From JAPPHA01 sp963662815 (GTDB lineage: Bacteria > Pseudomonadota > Alphaproteobacteria > Rhodobacterales > Rhodobacteraceae): 64,000 nt of DNA. How positions within the stretch are numbered: the stretch's first letter is position 1; each line of letters starts with the position of its first letter. The DNA lies in assembly GCA_963662815.2 (NCBI GenBank), contig CAXXWA010000037.1, positions 310,001 through 374,000 on the forward strand. The letters are read 5' to 3'. This document shows, in pieces, positions 52,535-59,766 of the stretch. The notes under the pieces were generated by a model. That model saw nothing but the letters and a program-made list of their open reading frames with translations. It was not told where the DNA came from and ran no database searches. A program made the translations under genes and the position numbers.

Positions 52535-53503
52535 ATGGGAACGCTTGATCGATCCGACTGGCCTGGACTGGTGGCGACGGCGTGTTCGGCGCCGCTCGAC
52601 AGGGTCGCGATGGCACTTGGCTGCCGCCGCGACGTGACGGACAAGGCGCGCTGGAAGCGGCCGGGGTCGGTTCCGGTCATCAATGGCGAGAGGCATTTCG
52701 ACCATTTGGCCGGGACGGGCGGTGGCGGGGCGATCAGCCTGGCGATGCACGCCGACGGGGTCGGTTTCCGCGACGCCGTCAGCTTCCTGTCAGCACAGGG
52801 GTTTCGCTCCTGCAACCTCCGGGACGGCGCGGCTCCTCCCGCGGGCCGGCGACGGCTGGAGCTCCCGGCCCGCTCTCGGGCCCTGTGGCCCGAGGTGCGC
52901 GATCGCCCTGTCAGGGAACGCGGGATCGGCGGGATGCCTCTCCGGGTCTGCCACGCCCGCGGGCCGGCCTGCGCGGACTGCCGGAGGAACGCGGTGTTCG
53001 TTTCCCGCGACGTTTCGGGCGCGGCGGCCGGGGCGGAGATCGCCGGCCTCGGGAGCCGCGGCGGCGCAGCCGCATTCAAGGGCATGGCGCCGGGCTCGCG
53101 GAAGGCGTCGGGCGGGTTCTGGATGGCGTGGGACACCGTTCCCCCGGAGCAGGCGGTTCTCGTCGAGAGCGCGATCGACGCGCTGTCGGTGCCGGCGCTG
53201 CGGAGCTTCCCGTCGGCCGGATGCGGCGGCGGCCTCGCGGCGGTGTCCGTCGCCGGCGTCGCGGCGTCGGTGCCGCGCTGGCTGGATGGCTGGCGCCTGC
53301 GTCGGATCCTCTGCGGCTGCGATGCCGACCGGGCCGGGGATGCGGCGGCCGCCGGGCTCGTCCGGAGCGATCCCCGGGTCGTCCGATGCCGTCCGGCGGT
53401 CGAGGGGGAGGACTGGAACGGCCTGCTGGTGCGGGAGATGATGGGCGAGCCGGCCTGGAGCGGGCGGCCCGAAGACGAAGCGTGCCGGTTCCCGCCGCCA
53501 TGA
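52535..53503 (+). CDS. DUF3991/Toprim-domain primase-like protein (IS21 cargo)
   Basis: 322 residues from ATG 52535. The N-terminal part matches DUF3991: VAMALGCRRDVTDKARWKRP, then NGERHFDHLAGTGGGGAISL and GVGFRDAVSFLSAQGF. The C-terminal half has a Toprim fold: QAVLVESAIDALSVPALRSF (the catalytic Glu near 213) and LCGCDADRAGDAAAAGLVRS (D-x-D near 265). Such proteins are primase/relaxase accessories of plasmids and integrative elements in alphaproteobacteria. It lies inside the inverted repeats of an IS21-like element and in opposite orientation to istAB, which is unusual for IS21. Confidence 0.75.
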   Translation: MGTLDRSDWPGLVATACSAPLDRVAMALGCRRDVTDKARWKRPGSVPVINGERHFDHLAGTGGGGAISLAMHADGVGFRDAVSFLSAQGFRSCNLRDGAAPPAGRRRLELPARSRALWPEVRDRPVRERGIGGMPLRVCHARGPACADCRRNAVFVSRDVSGAAAGAEIAGLGSRGGAAAFKGMAPGSRKASGGFWMAWDTVPPEQAVLVESAIDALSVPALRSFPSAGCGGGLAAVSVAGVAASVPRWLDGWRLRRILCGCDADRAGDAAAAGLVRSDPRVVRCRPAVEGEDWNGLLVREMMGEPAWSGRPEDEACRFPPP

Positions 53504-53565
53504 CGCGACCCTCGTCTTGATTGTCGCGCTGCACGCCACCCTGCCCGCGAGCCTGCGGCGGGCGT

Positions 53566-54268
53566 TCAGCTGCGGTGCCGGAACCGCCGGCTCTCGTTCC
53601 CGGTCTCGATGATGTCGCAGTGATGGGCGGGCGGTCGAGCAGGGCCGCGGGCATCCTCGGGTCCCCGAACACGTCGGCCCATTCCTTGAACGGAAGATTG
53701 GCGGCGATGATCAGGGGCGTGTGCTCGCAGGGGCAGGAGACGAAGCGGAACGGGAGGTGCCCTCCGCTGCGGGCGAAGGGCGGGCAGCCGGGTTCGTCCG
53801 GAATGATGAAGTCCCGCCTGCGCATGGCCTCGGCGAGACGGCCCTGGCGGCCGTCGCGCTGTTCCTGCTCCAGGAGATTGACCAGCCCGACAGCGTCGAG
53901 GAACCGGCCCCGGGCGCCGCGGCGGATGCAGGCCCTGGCGATCGCGACGGCAACATGGCTCTTGCCGGTGCCGGTTCCGCCGATCGCCACGACGTTGCGC
54001 GGCGGCTCGAGGAAGGAACCATCCGCGAGCTGGCGCAGCAGCCGCTCCTCGACAAGGCTCTGCGTGAAGTCGAAACCGTCGAGTTCCTTCGCCGTCGGCA
54101 GCTTGGCGACCGACAGCTGATGCCTGATCGAGCGCGCCTTCCTGTCCGCAACCTCCGCCGTCAGCAGCGTGCCGAGGACCCGCTCCGGGGGATGGCCGCG
54201 TGTCCGGACGCGTCGGCGAGCACCTCGTCGCAGGCGGCCTTCATGCCTCTCGGGCCGAGCGTGCCCAT
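53566..54268 (-). pseudogene. istB: IS21 istB ATPase relic (two frameshifts)
   Basis: Family text is spread over three frames. The start reads MGTLGPRGMKAACDEVLADA; after one frameshift it continues PPERVLGTLLTAEVADRKAR, then SIRHQLSVAKLPTAKELDGF, the Walker A NVVAIGGTGTGKSHVAVAIA, and DFIIPDEPGCPPFARSGGHL (the usual D-E-L-G-Y-L-P-F box is changed). A second frameshift is needed after A-L-L-D-R to reach HHCDIIETGNESRRFRHRS and the stop at 53566. It is the DNA-binding ATPase that helps IstA; here it cannot make one full protein. Confidence 0.75.
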
Positions 54269-54329
54269 CGGTTCCGGGATGTCCTTGCGTCCCGTTCGGG
54301 GATCTCCCTCAGGCTGTCATGGCGGCCGC

Positions 54330-55802
54330 GGCCGGCTTCCGGCTCGACGCTCGGGCGAAGCCGCTCGGGAAGCTCGATCCGTGGCGCCGGACCGGGGTCG
54401 CGCCGCCGCGACAGGATGTTCAGGACCGCGCCGGCGGAGACGGCGCCGCCTTCCAGCGCGTCGCCGCAGGCCGCGCACGCCTCGTCGAGCCCGTCCCCGG
54501 CACCGCGGCAAGGATCCGCGCCATCTGCCGATCGCCGTCGTCGAAGGCGCCAAGCCTGTCCTTCACCGCCCCGAGCGCTTCCGGCAGAGCCCCGCCCTGG
54601 AACGGGGCGCCGTTGCGCAGCGCGCCGGGCTTGCGCTCGAGCACGGGCACGCAGCGGAGCCGGTCGCAGGCCGTCCTGCCGCGATCGAAGCTGCGCGGGC
54701 GGCTGCCGACCGGCTCGCCGTCAAGGCGGACATCGACCCGGTCCGCATGGGCGAACGCCTCCGCCGCCTTCCGGGCCGCCCGCGCCTCGGCGCTGCAGCG
54801 GTTGCCGTCGAAGCGCGCGAGGCAGGTCCCGGAGACGCCCCGGCTCAGCGGGCGGTGGCCGTCGAAGGGCCCCGGAAAGGGAATCAGGCAGCGGCGCTCC
54901 TCGCGCGCGAACGCCTCCCGGACCGTCAACTCGGGGTCGTCGGGATGCGGATGCTCCCGCGCATGCCTGAGACAGCTCTCCTCGAGCCGGCCGTTCAGGC
55001 CGTCGAGGCCGTCAAGGCGCGGCGGCTCGCGGAACAGCCGCTCGCGGACGTCGCCAACCTGGTTCTCGACCCGGCCCTTCTCCCACGCCGCATTCGGCGT
55101 GCATGCCGCCGGACCCGCGAGGAAGTGCCCGCACATCTCCGGGAAACGGGCGTTGAACTTCCGCGTCCGCCCCGCGAAGACGGCGTCGACCACCGTCTTC
55201 ATGCTGTCGTGGATGCCGCGCCGGCAGGAACCTCCGAACAGCCGGAACGCCCGGCTGCGGGCGTCGAAAACCATCTCCCGGGTCTCGCGCGGTTGCGCCC
55301 GCACGAAGCTCATGCGGCTGTGGCACAGGCGCATGTGCGCCACCCTGAGCCGCACCGTCGTGCCGCCGACGACCGCCCGTTCATGGCTCCAGTCGAATTG
55401 GCAGGCCTCGCCGGGATCGAACGCCAGGGGAACGCAGGCGCCCGACACGCCGCCGCCCTGACGCCGCTTCCACGCGGCCGCGCAGCGGCAGACGGCACTG
55501 CAGCCCGCATCGCATCCCTGGTCCGCGAGCTGCCCCCGGATCCGCTTCATGACCGGCCGGTCGCGCCGCTTTGTCTCCTTGTCGGTGTTGGCCTCCAGCT
55601 TCCGCTCGAGCTCCGGGATGAAGTCGCCGAGCTTCGGATGAGGCTGGTCCGGACGCCGATGCTTCGGCGCCGACTCCCCGGAGCGCAACACCTTGCGAAC
55701 CGTGTTGCGCGACACGCCCATCGACTTCGCAATCGATCGAATGGACTTCCCTTGAACGTGCCGCGCACGCCGAATCTTGCCGATCGTCTCCACTGACACC
55801 AT
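54330..55802 (-). CDS. istA: IS21-family transposase IstA (C-terminus frameshifted)
   Basis: From ATG 55802 the frame gives MVSVETIGKIRRARHVQGKS and IRSIAKSMGVSRNTVRKVLR (helix-turn-helix), then a DDE domain: LAFDPGEACQFDWSHERAVV (first Asp), SCRRGIHDSMKTVVDAVFAG (second Asp) and NAAWEKGRVENQVGDVRERL (Glu). The C-terminal DNA-binding part matches IstA (HADRVDVRLDGEPV, CVPVLERKPGALRNGAPFQG). Near ILAAVPG (about 54530) homology shifts to another frame, with VLNILSRRRDPGP readable there, so the last 60-70 residues are lost in the 54420 frame. Possibly still partly functional, but likely inactive without istB. Confidence 0.7.
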
Positions 55803-55915
55803 CTCTCCTGCCTCGCTGAATCGTTGCGAGGCAGTCGTTTCCATCGGATCAGGGGCGGGTCAATTTTGAACGCGAATCACCCCCGAAATGGAGTGCGCCC
55901 CTGCGGTTGGACAGT

Positions 55916-56710
55916 TCAGCCTGCACTTTTTGACCCATCCAGGGCGTTGATCTCCTCGAACTTGTTCGGGCTCAGATATCCGAGCGCCGAATGCAGTCGG
56001 GTGGCGTTGTAGATGTCTTCAATGAAGTGTGGCAAGTCGGCTGCGACGTCCTCGAAGGTCTCGTAGTCGCCGACGTAGACCCTCTCGACCTTCAGGGTCT
56101 TCAGGAAGCTCTCGGCCTGTGCGTTGTCATAGGGATTGCCGCGCCGGCTCATGGACCCGACGAAGCCCCGTTGCTTCAGTATGCGCCGATGCCGGAGCGC
56201 CGCGTACTGGACGCCACGGTCGGTGTGACAGACGCAACCGGGCAAAGGCCGCCGGTGTTCGATGGCTGCCGTGAGCGCCGCCGTGGTCAGGCGCACGTCA
56301 ACGTGGCGGCCGAGTGCGTAGCCGACCACCTTTCGCGACCAGGCATCGAGGATGACGGCCAGGTAGGCGAAGCCGTCTGCAATGGCGATGTAGGTGATGT
56401 CGCCGACCCAGAGCTGGTCCGGTCCGAGAACCTCGTAGTTCAACGCCACGTTCGGGTAGATCGGACTGTCGTGATCGCTGTCGGTCGTCACGGCGTACCG
56501 GCGTTTCTGCCGTGGATTCAGGCCGTTCTCGGCCATGATCCGCCGCACTTTCTTCGCGTTCACCCGCAGGCCGCGGTGCCGAAGCTCGGCTGTCACCCTT
56601 CGATAGCCGTAGCCGTGGCAGGTCGACGTGATGTCCAGGATCTCGATGACGGCGGGGTCATCCGCGGGACCGTCGGGCTGGTGATAGTATGTAGAGCGCG
56701 GCAAGGTCAT
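55916..56710 (-). CDS. IS3-family transposase OrfB (integrase domain)
   Basis: 264 residues from ATG 56710, which overlaps the orfA stop as ATGA, so translation is coupled. Opens with MTLPRSTYYHQPDG, then GYRRVTAELRHRGLRVNAKK. Catalytic DDE: VGDITYIAIADGFAYLAVIL (Asp), CVCHTDRGVQYAALRH (Asp) and GNPYDNAQAESFLKTLKVER (Glu), with the C-terminal YNATRLHSALGYLSPNKFEE typical of IS3 OrfB. The frame is intact, so the enzyme may be active. Confidence 0.9.
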   Translation of the reverse strand: MTLPRSTYYHQPDGPADDPAVIEILDITSTCHGYGYRRVTAELRHRGLRVNAKKVRRIMAENGLNPRQKRRYAVTTDSDHDSPIYPNVALNYEVLGPDQLWVGDITYIAIADGFAYLAVILDAWSRKVVGYALGRHVDVRLTTAALTAAIEHRRPLPGCVCHTDRGVQYAALRHRRILKQRGFVGSMSRRGNPYDNAQAESFLKTLKVERVYVGDYETFEDVAADLPHFIEDIYNATRLHSALGYLSPNKFEEINALDGSKSAG

Positions 56711-57063
56711 GAGGTCGCACCCGCGTCCGATCGTGATGCAATCGGGCCGGTGATCACGGATCCAGACCCGTCTCTCTGCGACTGTCCGCGCACTCGAGCC
56801 CCCTTTAGAAACTCGATCTCCAATGCCTGGCGGCCAACCAGCCGCTCCAGGGCCGCGATGCGCGCCTTGCACTCGGACAGCAGGTCGGCCTCGACTGCGT
56901 CATCGTCGTAGGATCCGCGCTCGTACTTCTCGATCCAGATGCGGATGAGGCTGCGGCAAACATCATGACGACGGCTCAGGGCCTGGAGCGCCTCTCCGTT
57001 CAGGCAGGCCTCGACCACCTCGCGTTTCTTCGCAGTGCTGTGTCTTCGGTGTCTCTTGGTCAT
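56707..57063 (-). CDS. IS3-family transposase OrfA
   Basis: 118 residues, ATG 57063. Helix-turn-helix KREVVEACLNGEALQALSRR and HDVCRSLIRIWIEKYERGSY, then a leucine-zipper region IAALERLVGRQALEIEFLKG that joins OrfA to OrfB in IS3 proteins. The Ala/Ser-rich C-terminus runs to the overlap with orfB. No frameshift signal is needed because orfB has its own coupled start. Confidence 0.88.
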   Translation of the reverse strand: MTKRHRRHSTAKKREVVEACLNGEALQALSRRHDVCRSLIRIWIEKYERGSYDDDAVEADLLSECKARIAALERLVGRQALEIEFLKGARVRGQSQRDGSGSVITGPIASRSDAGATS

Positions 57064-57138
57064 GGAACCTCCTTACAGAAGGCCCCGGATGGGGGAAAAT
57101 TGAATCGCCAAATTGTCCAACCGCAGGGGCGCACTCCA

Positions 57139-57430
57139 GACTCGCGTTCAAATTTGAACGCGATTCCACAGAAAGGCCCGCAGTAGGCATCCTGGAGGAG
57201 TTCGTAGCTGGTGCGGCGGAGGCGGAGATCGCCGTCACGCGTGTCGTCGAACTCGTAGCGATAGCTCATGATGGTGCCGGGCTGGAAGGCGGGACGAAGG
57301 GTTTCCGGACAGGCTAGCCGTGACTCGGGGAGGCATTGCGAGTTTGAAGATACCCAATTATGTGTCCTGGAAGTGACGAAATTCGGAGCATGTCGAACTT
57401 GAAAATAGTTTGAGAAAACATTAATTTCGT
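57139..57430 (-). pseudogene. Fragment of an unidentified gene beside the IS3 element
   Basis: On the minus strand, 57139-57280 reads MSYRYEFDDTRDGDLRLRRT then SYELLQDAYCGPFCG, gene-like and polar, preceded by ETLRPAFQPGTI; it then runs into the IS3 end. The protein family is unknown to me; it looks like a truncated part of an older gene interrupted by the IS elements. The rest of the stretch to 57434 holds AT-rich promoter sequence for the AbiEi gene. Confidence 0.35.
57143..57160. repeat. Perfect palindrome resembling abutted IS21 ends
   Basis: GCGTTCAAATTTGAACGC is a perfect 18-bp palindrome. Each half with its flank (ACTCGCGTTCAAA and TTTGAACGCGATTC) resembles the outer part of the IS21 end found at 52425 and 55878. 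It may be a junction of two truncated IS21 ends left over after deletion. Confidence 0.45.
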
Positions 57431-57434
57431 CATC

Positions 57435-58313
57435 ATGAGTTATCAAAAGCGCCCAATGCTAAACCGCCTCCACCGGCTGCTGCCGGAAGGACTAGTCGCG
57501 GACGCCGCCTGGTTTACCCGCATGGGCTACCCGAGCTCTCTGCGCAGCCGCTACCTCGCGAGCGGCTGGCTGCAACCGGTGGCGCGCGGGGTGTTTCGGC
57601 GCCCGCTGCACAAGCCGGGGCTTGAAGAGACGGCAGCGCCGCTGCGCTGGCAACATATCGTGATCTCGATGCAGATGGTACTGGAGCACCCGGTCGCGGT
57701 GGGCGGGCGCACGGCGTTGGAGCTGCACGGCTTCGCGCACTACCTGTCGAGCGAGGGACCGCGGAAGGTTCACCTGTACGGAGACGAACGGGCGCCGGGG
57801 TGGCTCGGCAAGCTACCCATCGTCACGCCCTTCGTCTTTCACAATGCCCGCAAGCTGTTTCGCGCCGAGCCGATCGCGACCGGTCTCGAAGGGCTCAAGT
57901 CGGTGATGGCCGTCGACGGGCCGTCGCACCAGGTGCAGATCCACGGCAGCCTGACCTGGCGGCACTTCGGCGATGAGGACTCGCCGATCGTGCTGTCGAC
58001 GCCGGAACGGGCGGTGCTGGAGCTGCTGGACGAGCTTCCCGGCAGGGAAACGTTCCACCAGGTCGACATGCTGATGGAAGGTCTGGTCGGTCTCAGCCCG
58101 AAGCGCACGAGCCGTCTTCTCGGGGAATGCCGAAGCGTCAAGGTGAAGCGCCTGTTTCTGTGGTTCGCCGAACGCCATGGCCATCCGTGGCTCGAACGCC
58201 TCGACCGCGACGGGATCGACCTCGGCAAGGGAAAGCGGATGCTGGTGCGGGGCGGGAAGCTCGATCCGAAATACCAGATCACAGTTCCGGAGGATCTCGA
58301 TGCCGGTGGATGA
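57435..58313 (+). CDS. AbiEi-family antitoxin of a type IV toxin-antitoxin pair
   Basis: 292 residues. The N-terminal winged-helix domain (LVADAAWFTRMGYPSSLRSR, YLASGWLQPVARGVFRRPLH) binds DNA, and the C-terminal domain (VEHPVAVGGRTALELHGFAH and later VLSTPERAVLELLDELPG) antagonises the toxin. AbiEi-type proteins repress their own promoter and silence the nucleotidyltransferase toxin. ATG 57435 follows GTTTGAGAAAACATT; the start is in the AT-rich zone. It overlaps the toxin gene by 14 bp. The pair lies between an IS3 element and a serine recombinase, typical of an imported defence cassette. Confidence 0.88.
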   Translation: MSYQKRPMLNRLHRLLPEGLVADAAWFTRMGYPSSLRSRYLASGWLQPVARGVFRRPLHKPGLEETAAPLRWQHIVISMQMVLEHPVAVGGRTALELHGFAHYLSSEGPRKVHLYGDERAPGWLGKLPIVTPFVFHNARKLFRAEPIATGLEGLKSVMAVDGPSHQVQIHGSLTWRHFGDEDSPIVLSTPERAVLELLDELPGRETFHQVDMLMEGLVGLSPKRTSRLLGECRSVKVKRLFLWFAERHGHPWLERLDRDGIDLGKGKRMLVRGGKLDPKYQITVPEDLDAGG

Positions 58314-59262
58314 GCGATACCGGCGGCAGGTCGAGCTGCTTGTCCGCACCTTGCCTCACGTCGCGCGGGAGAGATGTTTCGCGCTGAAGGGCGGGACGGC
58401 TATCAACCTGTTCGTCCGGAACCTTCCCCGGCTGTCGGTCGACATCGACCTCACCTATCTGCCGTTGGCTGACCGGGCACGATCGCTTGCGGACATCGAG
58501 GCCGCGCTGCGACGCATCGGTGAGCGTATCGAGGGCGCCCTTGCATTCGCCCGCGTTCAGACCGGAGTGCTGAGAGAGGAAGGCACGGTCAACAAGCTCT
58601 TCGTCCGCGAACGCGGCACTCAGATCAAGGTCGAGGTCACGCCGGTGCTGCGCGGCTGCGTGTTCGAGCCGGAGGAGAAGGCGGTCTCGGATGCGGTCGA
58701 GGAGCAGTTCGGCTTTGCCGCCATTCAGGTGGTGTCGTTTCCGGACCTGTTCGCCGGCAAGCTGGTGGCGGCGCTCGACCGCCAACATCCGCGCGACCTG
58801 TTCGACATCCATGATCTGCTGTCGAACGAAGGAATCGACGGCGAGCTCCGCACCGCCTTCATTGTCTATCTGGTGAGCCATCATCGGCCGATCGAGAGGC
58901 TGTTGGCGCCGGCGCGCCGGGACATGCGCGAAGAGTTCGAGCGTGGTCTGGCGGGGATGATGGAGGTTCCCGTCGCGCTGGACGTTCTGGAGCGGACCCG
59001 CGAGGAGCTGGTGGCCGCGATTGTCGGCCGCATGCCCGATGCCCACCGGGAGTTCCTGCTGTCCATCGCGGGCGGGGAACCGCAATGGTCGCTGATTGGG
59101 ATGCGCAGCGTCAGCAGCCTTCCCGCAGTGGAGTGGCGGATGAGGAAGCTCGCAAAGCTCGACGAGAGGGAGCGATCGGCGATGGTCCGGAGGATCGAGG
59201 CGGCACTGACGGACAGGATCGATCGCGCTTCCATGCCGACGCCTACTGGTTTCGGGGGGTAA
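58300..59262 (+). CDS. AbiEii-family nucleotidyltransferase toxin
   Basis: 320 residues from ATG 58300, with GGAGG 6 bp upstream. Nucleotidyltransferase core: FALKGGTAINLFVRNLPRLS then VDIDLTYLP (G-G-T-A plus D-x-D, near 31-60), and FPDLFAGKLVAALDRQHPRD then LFDIHDLL near 150, where K-D-x-x-D/H is typical of the family. The enzyme is believed to transfer nucleotides to RNA (GTP-dependent in AbiEii), stopping growth upon phage infection. An earlier in-frame start at 58177 lies inside the antitoxin gene. Confidence 0.88.
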   Translation: MPVDERYRRQVELLVRTLPHVARERCFALKGGTAINLFVRNLPRLSVDIDLTYLPLADRARSLADIEAALRRIGERIEGALAFARVQTGVLREEGTVNKLFVRERGTQIKVEVTPVLRGCVFEPEEKAVSDAVEEQFGFAAIQVVSFPDLFAGKLVAALDRQHPRDLFDIHDLLSNEGIDGELRTAFIVYLVSHHRPIERLLAPARRDMREEFERGLAGMMEVPVALDVLERTREELVAAIVGRMPDAHREFLLSIAGGEPQWSLIGMRSVSSLPAVEWRMRKLAKLDERERSAMVRRIEAALTDRIDRASMPTPTGFGG

Positions 59263-59340
59263 TGGAGCCCCAGCCATTCTGCCCGTGTCGGGCGAATCTT
59301 CAGGGTTCACCATCCCTGGCATCCCCTCTTTGGCAGCGAA

Positions 59341-59757
59341 GTGCAGGAGCTGAAGCGGGAACGGCACGCCGCAGGTGTTTTCCTTCGTGTCTTGAGTGCG
59401 CCCGGAGACGAGAGGCTGATCCCGGCCTGGATGCTGGACGAGGTCTCCTGCGCGCGCATGGAACTCGGCGACCCCCGGGCATCTCTGCCCGCGCTCGCCG
59501 ACCTGCACCACATGTTGATCGGATTGGGATTCAGGCAGGGATGTCGGGAAAGCGCCTGCGATTCCCGAAAGGAGAACACCGATGACCGCCCTTCCGACCC
59601 CGACACGCCCGCCACGCACGGTCCAGCTGTCGCTGGCCCTCGACAACGACGAGCTGCGGCCGCTGGATCCGAACGAACGGGACCAGGCGACAAGGCATCC
59701 GGCAAGGCTGCTGATCGAGGCGGCGGGCCTCGGTCGAGAGGGGGACAGGGCCGATGA
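59341..59757 (+). CDS. Small accessory ORF 1 of the recombinase module
   Basis: The open frame is 138 residues, but only about the first 70 are gene-like (QELKRERHAAGVFLRVLSAP, LIPAWMLDEVSCARMELGDP, ASLPALADLHHMLIGLGF). The same frame upstream of the GTG reads VHHPWHPLFGSEV, so homology extends before any usable start: the gene's own start may be missing. Small ORFs of this look often precede large serine recombinases in alphaproteobacterial mobile elements; the function is unknown. The tail after GFRQG overlaps ORF 2 and is probably out of frame. Confidence 0.45.
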   Translation: MQELKRERHAAGVFLRVLSAPGDERLIPAWMLDEVSCARMELGDPRASLPALADLHHMLIGLGFRQGCRESACDSRKENTDDRPSDPDTPATHGPAVAGPRQRRAAAAGSERTGPGDKASGKAADRGGGPRSRGGQGR

Positions 59758-59766
59758 CGTCCGACC
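59582..59766 (+). pseudogene. Small accessory ORF 2 of the recombinase module, no proper stop
   Basis: ATG 59582 is preceded by AAAGGAG. It reads MTALPTPTRPPRTVQLSLAL, then DNDELRPLDPNERDQATRHP and ARLLIEAAGLGREGD, which is like the short proteins usually encoded just before this type of recombinase. The expected stop near the recombinase start is absent; the frame stays open until 60286 inside the recombinase gene. I end it where the recombinase begins and regard the stop as lost. Confidence 0.45.

Larger units (their letters stand above)
52408..55878. mobile_element. IS21-like element with decayed istAB and a primase-like cargo gene
   Basis: Inverted ends GATTCGCGTTCAAAA-Y-TGACCC lie at 52425-52446 and, in reverse, at 55857-55878. 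At the left end the 16-bp unit GTTCAAAACTGACCCA occurs twice (52408-52423 and 52432-52447), 24 bp apart, as in IS21 elements, whose ends carry repeated binding sites. Inside are istA and istB relics on the minus strand and one extra gene on the plus strand. Both transposition genes are frameshifted, so the element is probably immobile. Confidence 0.7.
55889..57138. mobile_element. IS3-family insertion sequence (intact)
   Basis: Terminal inverted repeats of 25 bp, TGGAGTGCGCCCCTGCGGTT plus GGACA, are perfect at both ends (55889-55913 and, inverted, 57114-57138). The element holds orfA and orfB in an intact arrangement. No clear target-site duplication flanks it, so it may have rearranged after insertion. 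It lies against the right end of the IS21 element. Confidence 0.85.

Noticed and set aside
53721..55796. 691-codon plus-strand open frame across istA/istB
   Set aside because: Antisense to clear IS21 proteins with DDE and Walker motifs on the minus strand; Arg/Ala-rich shadow.
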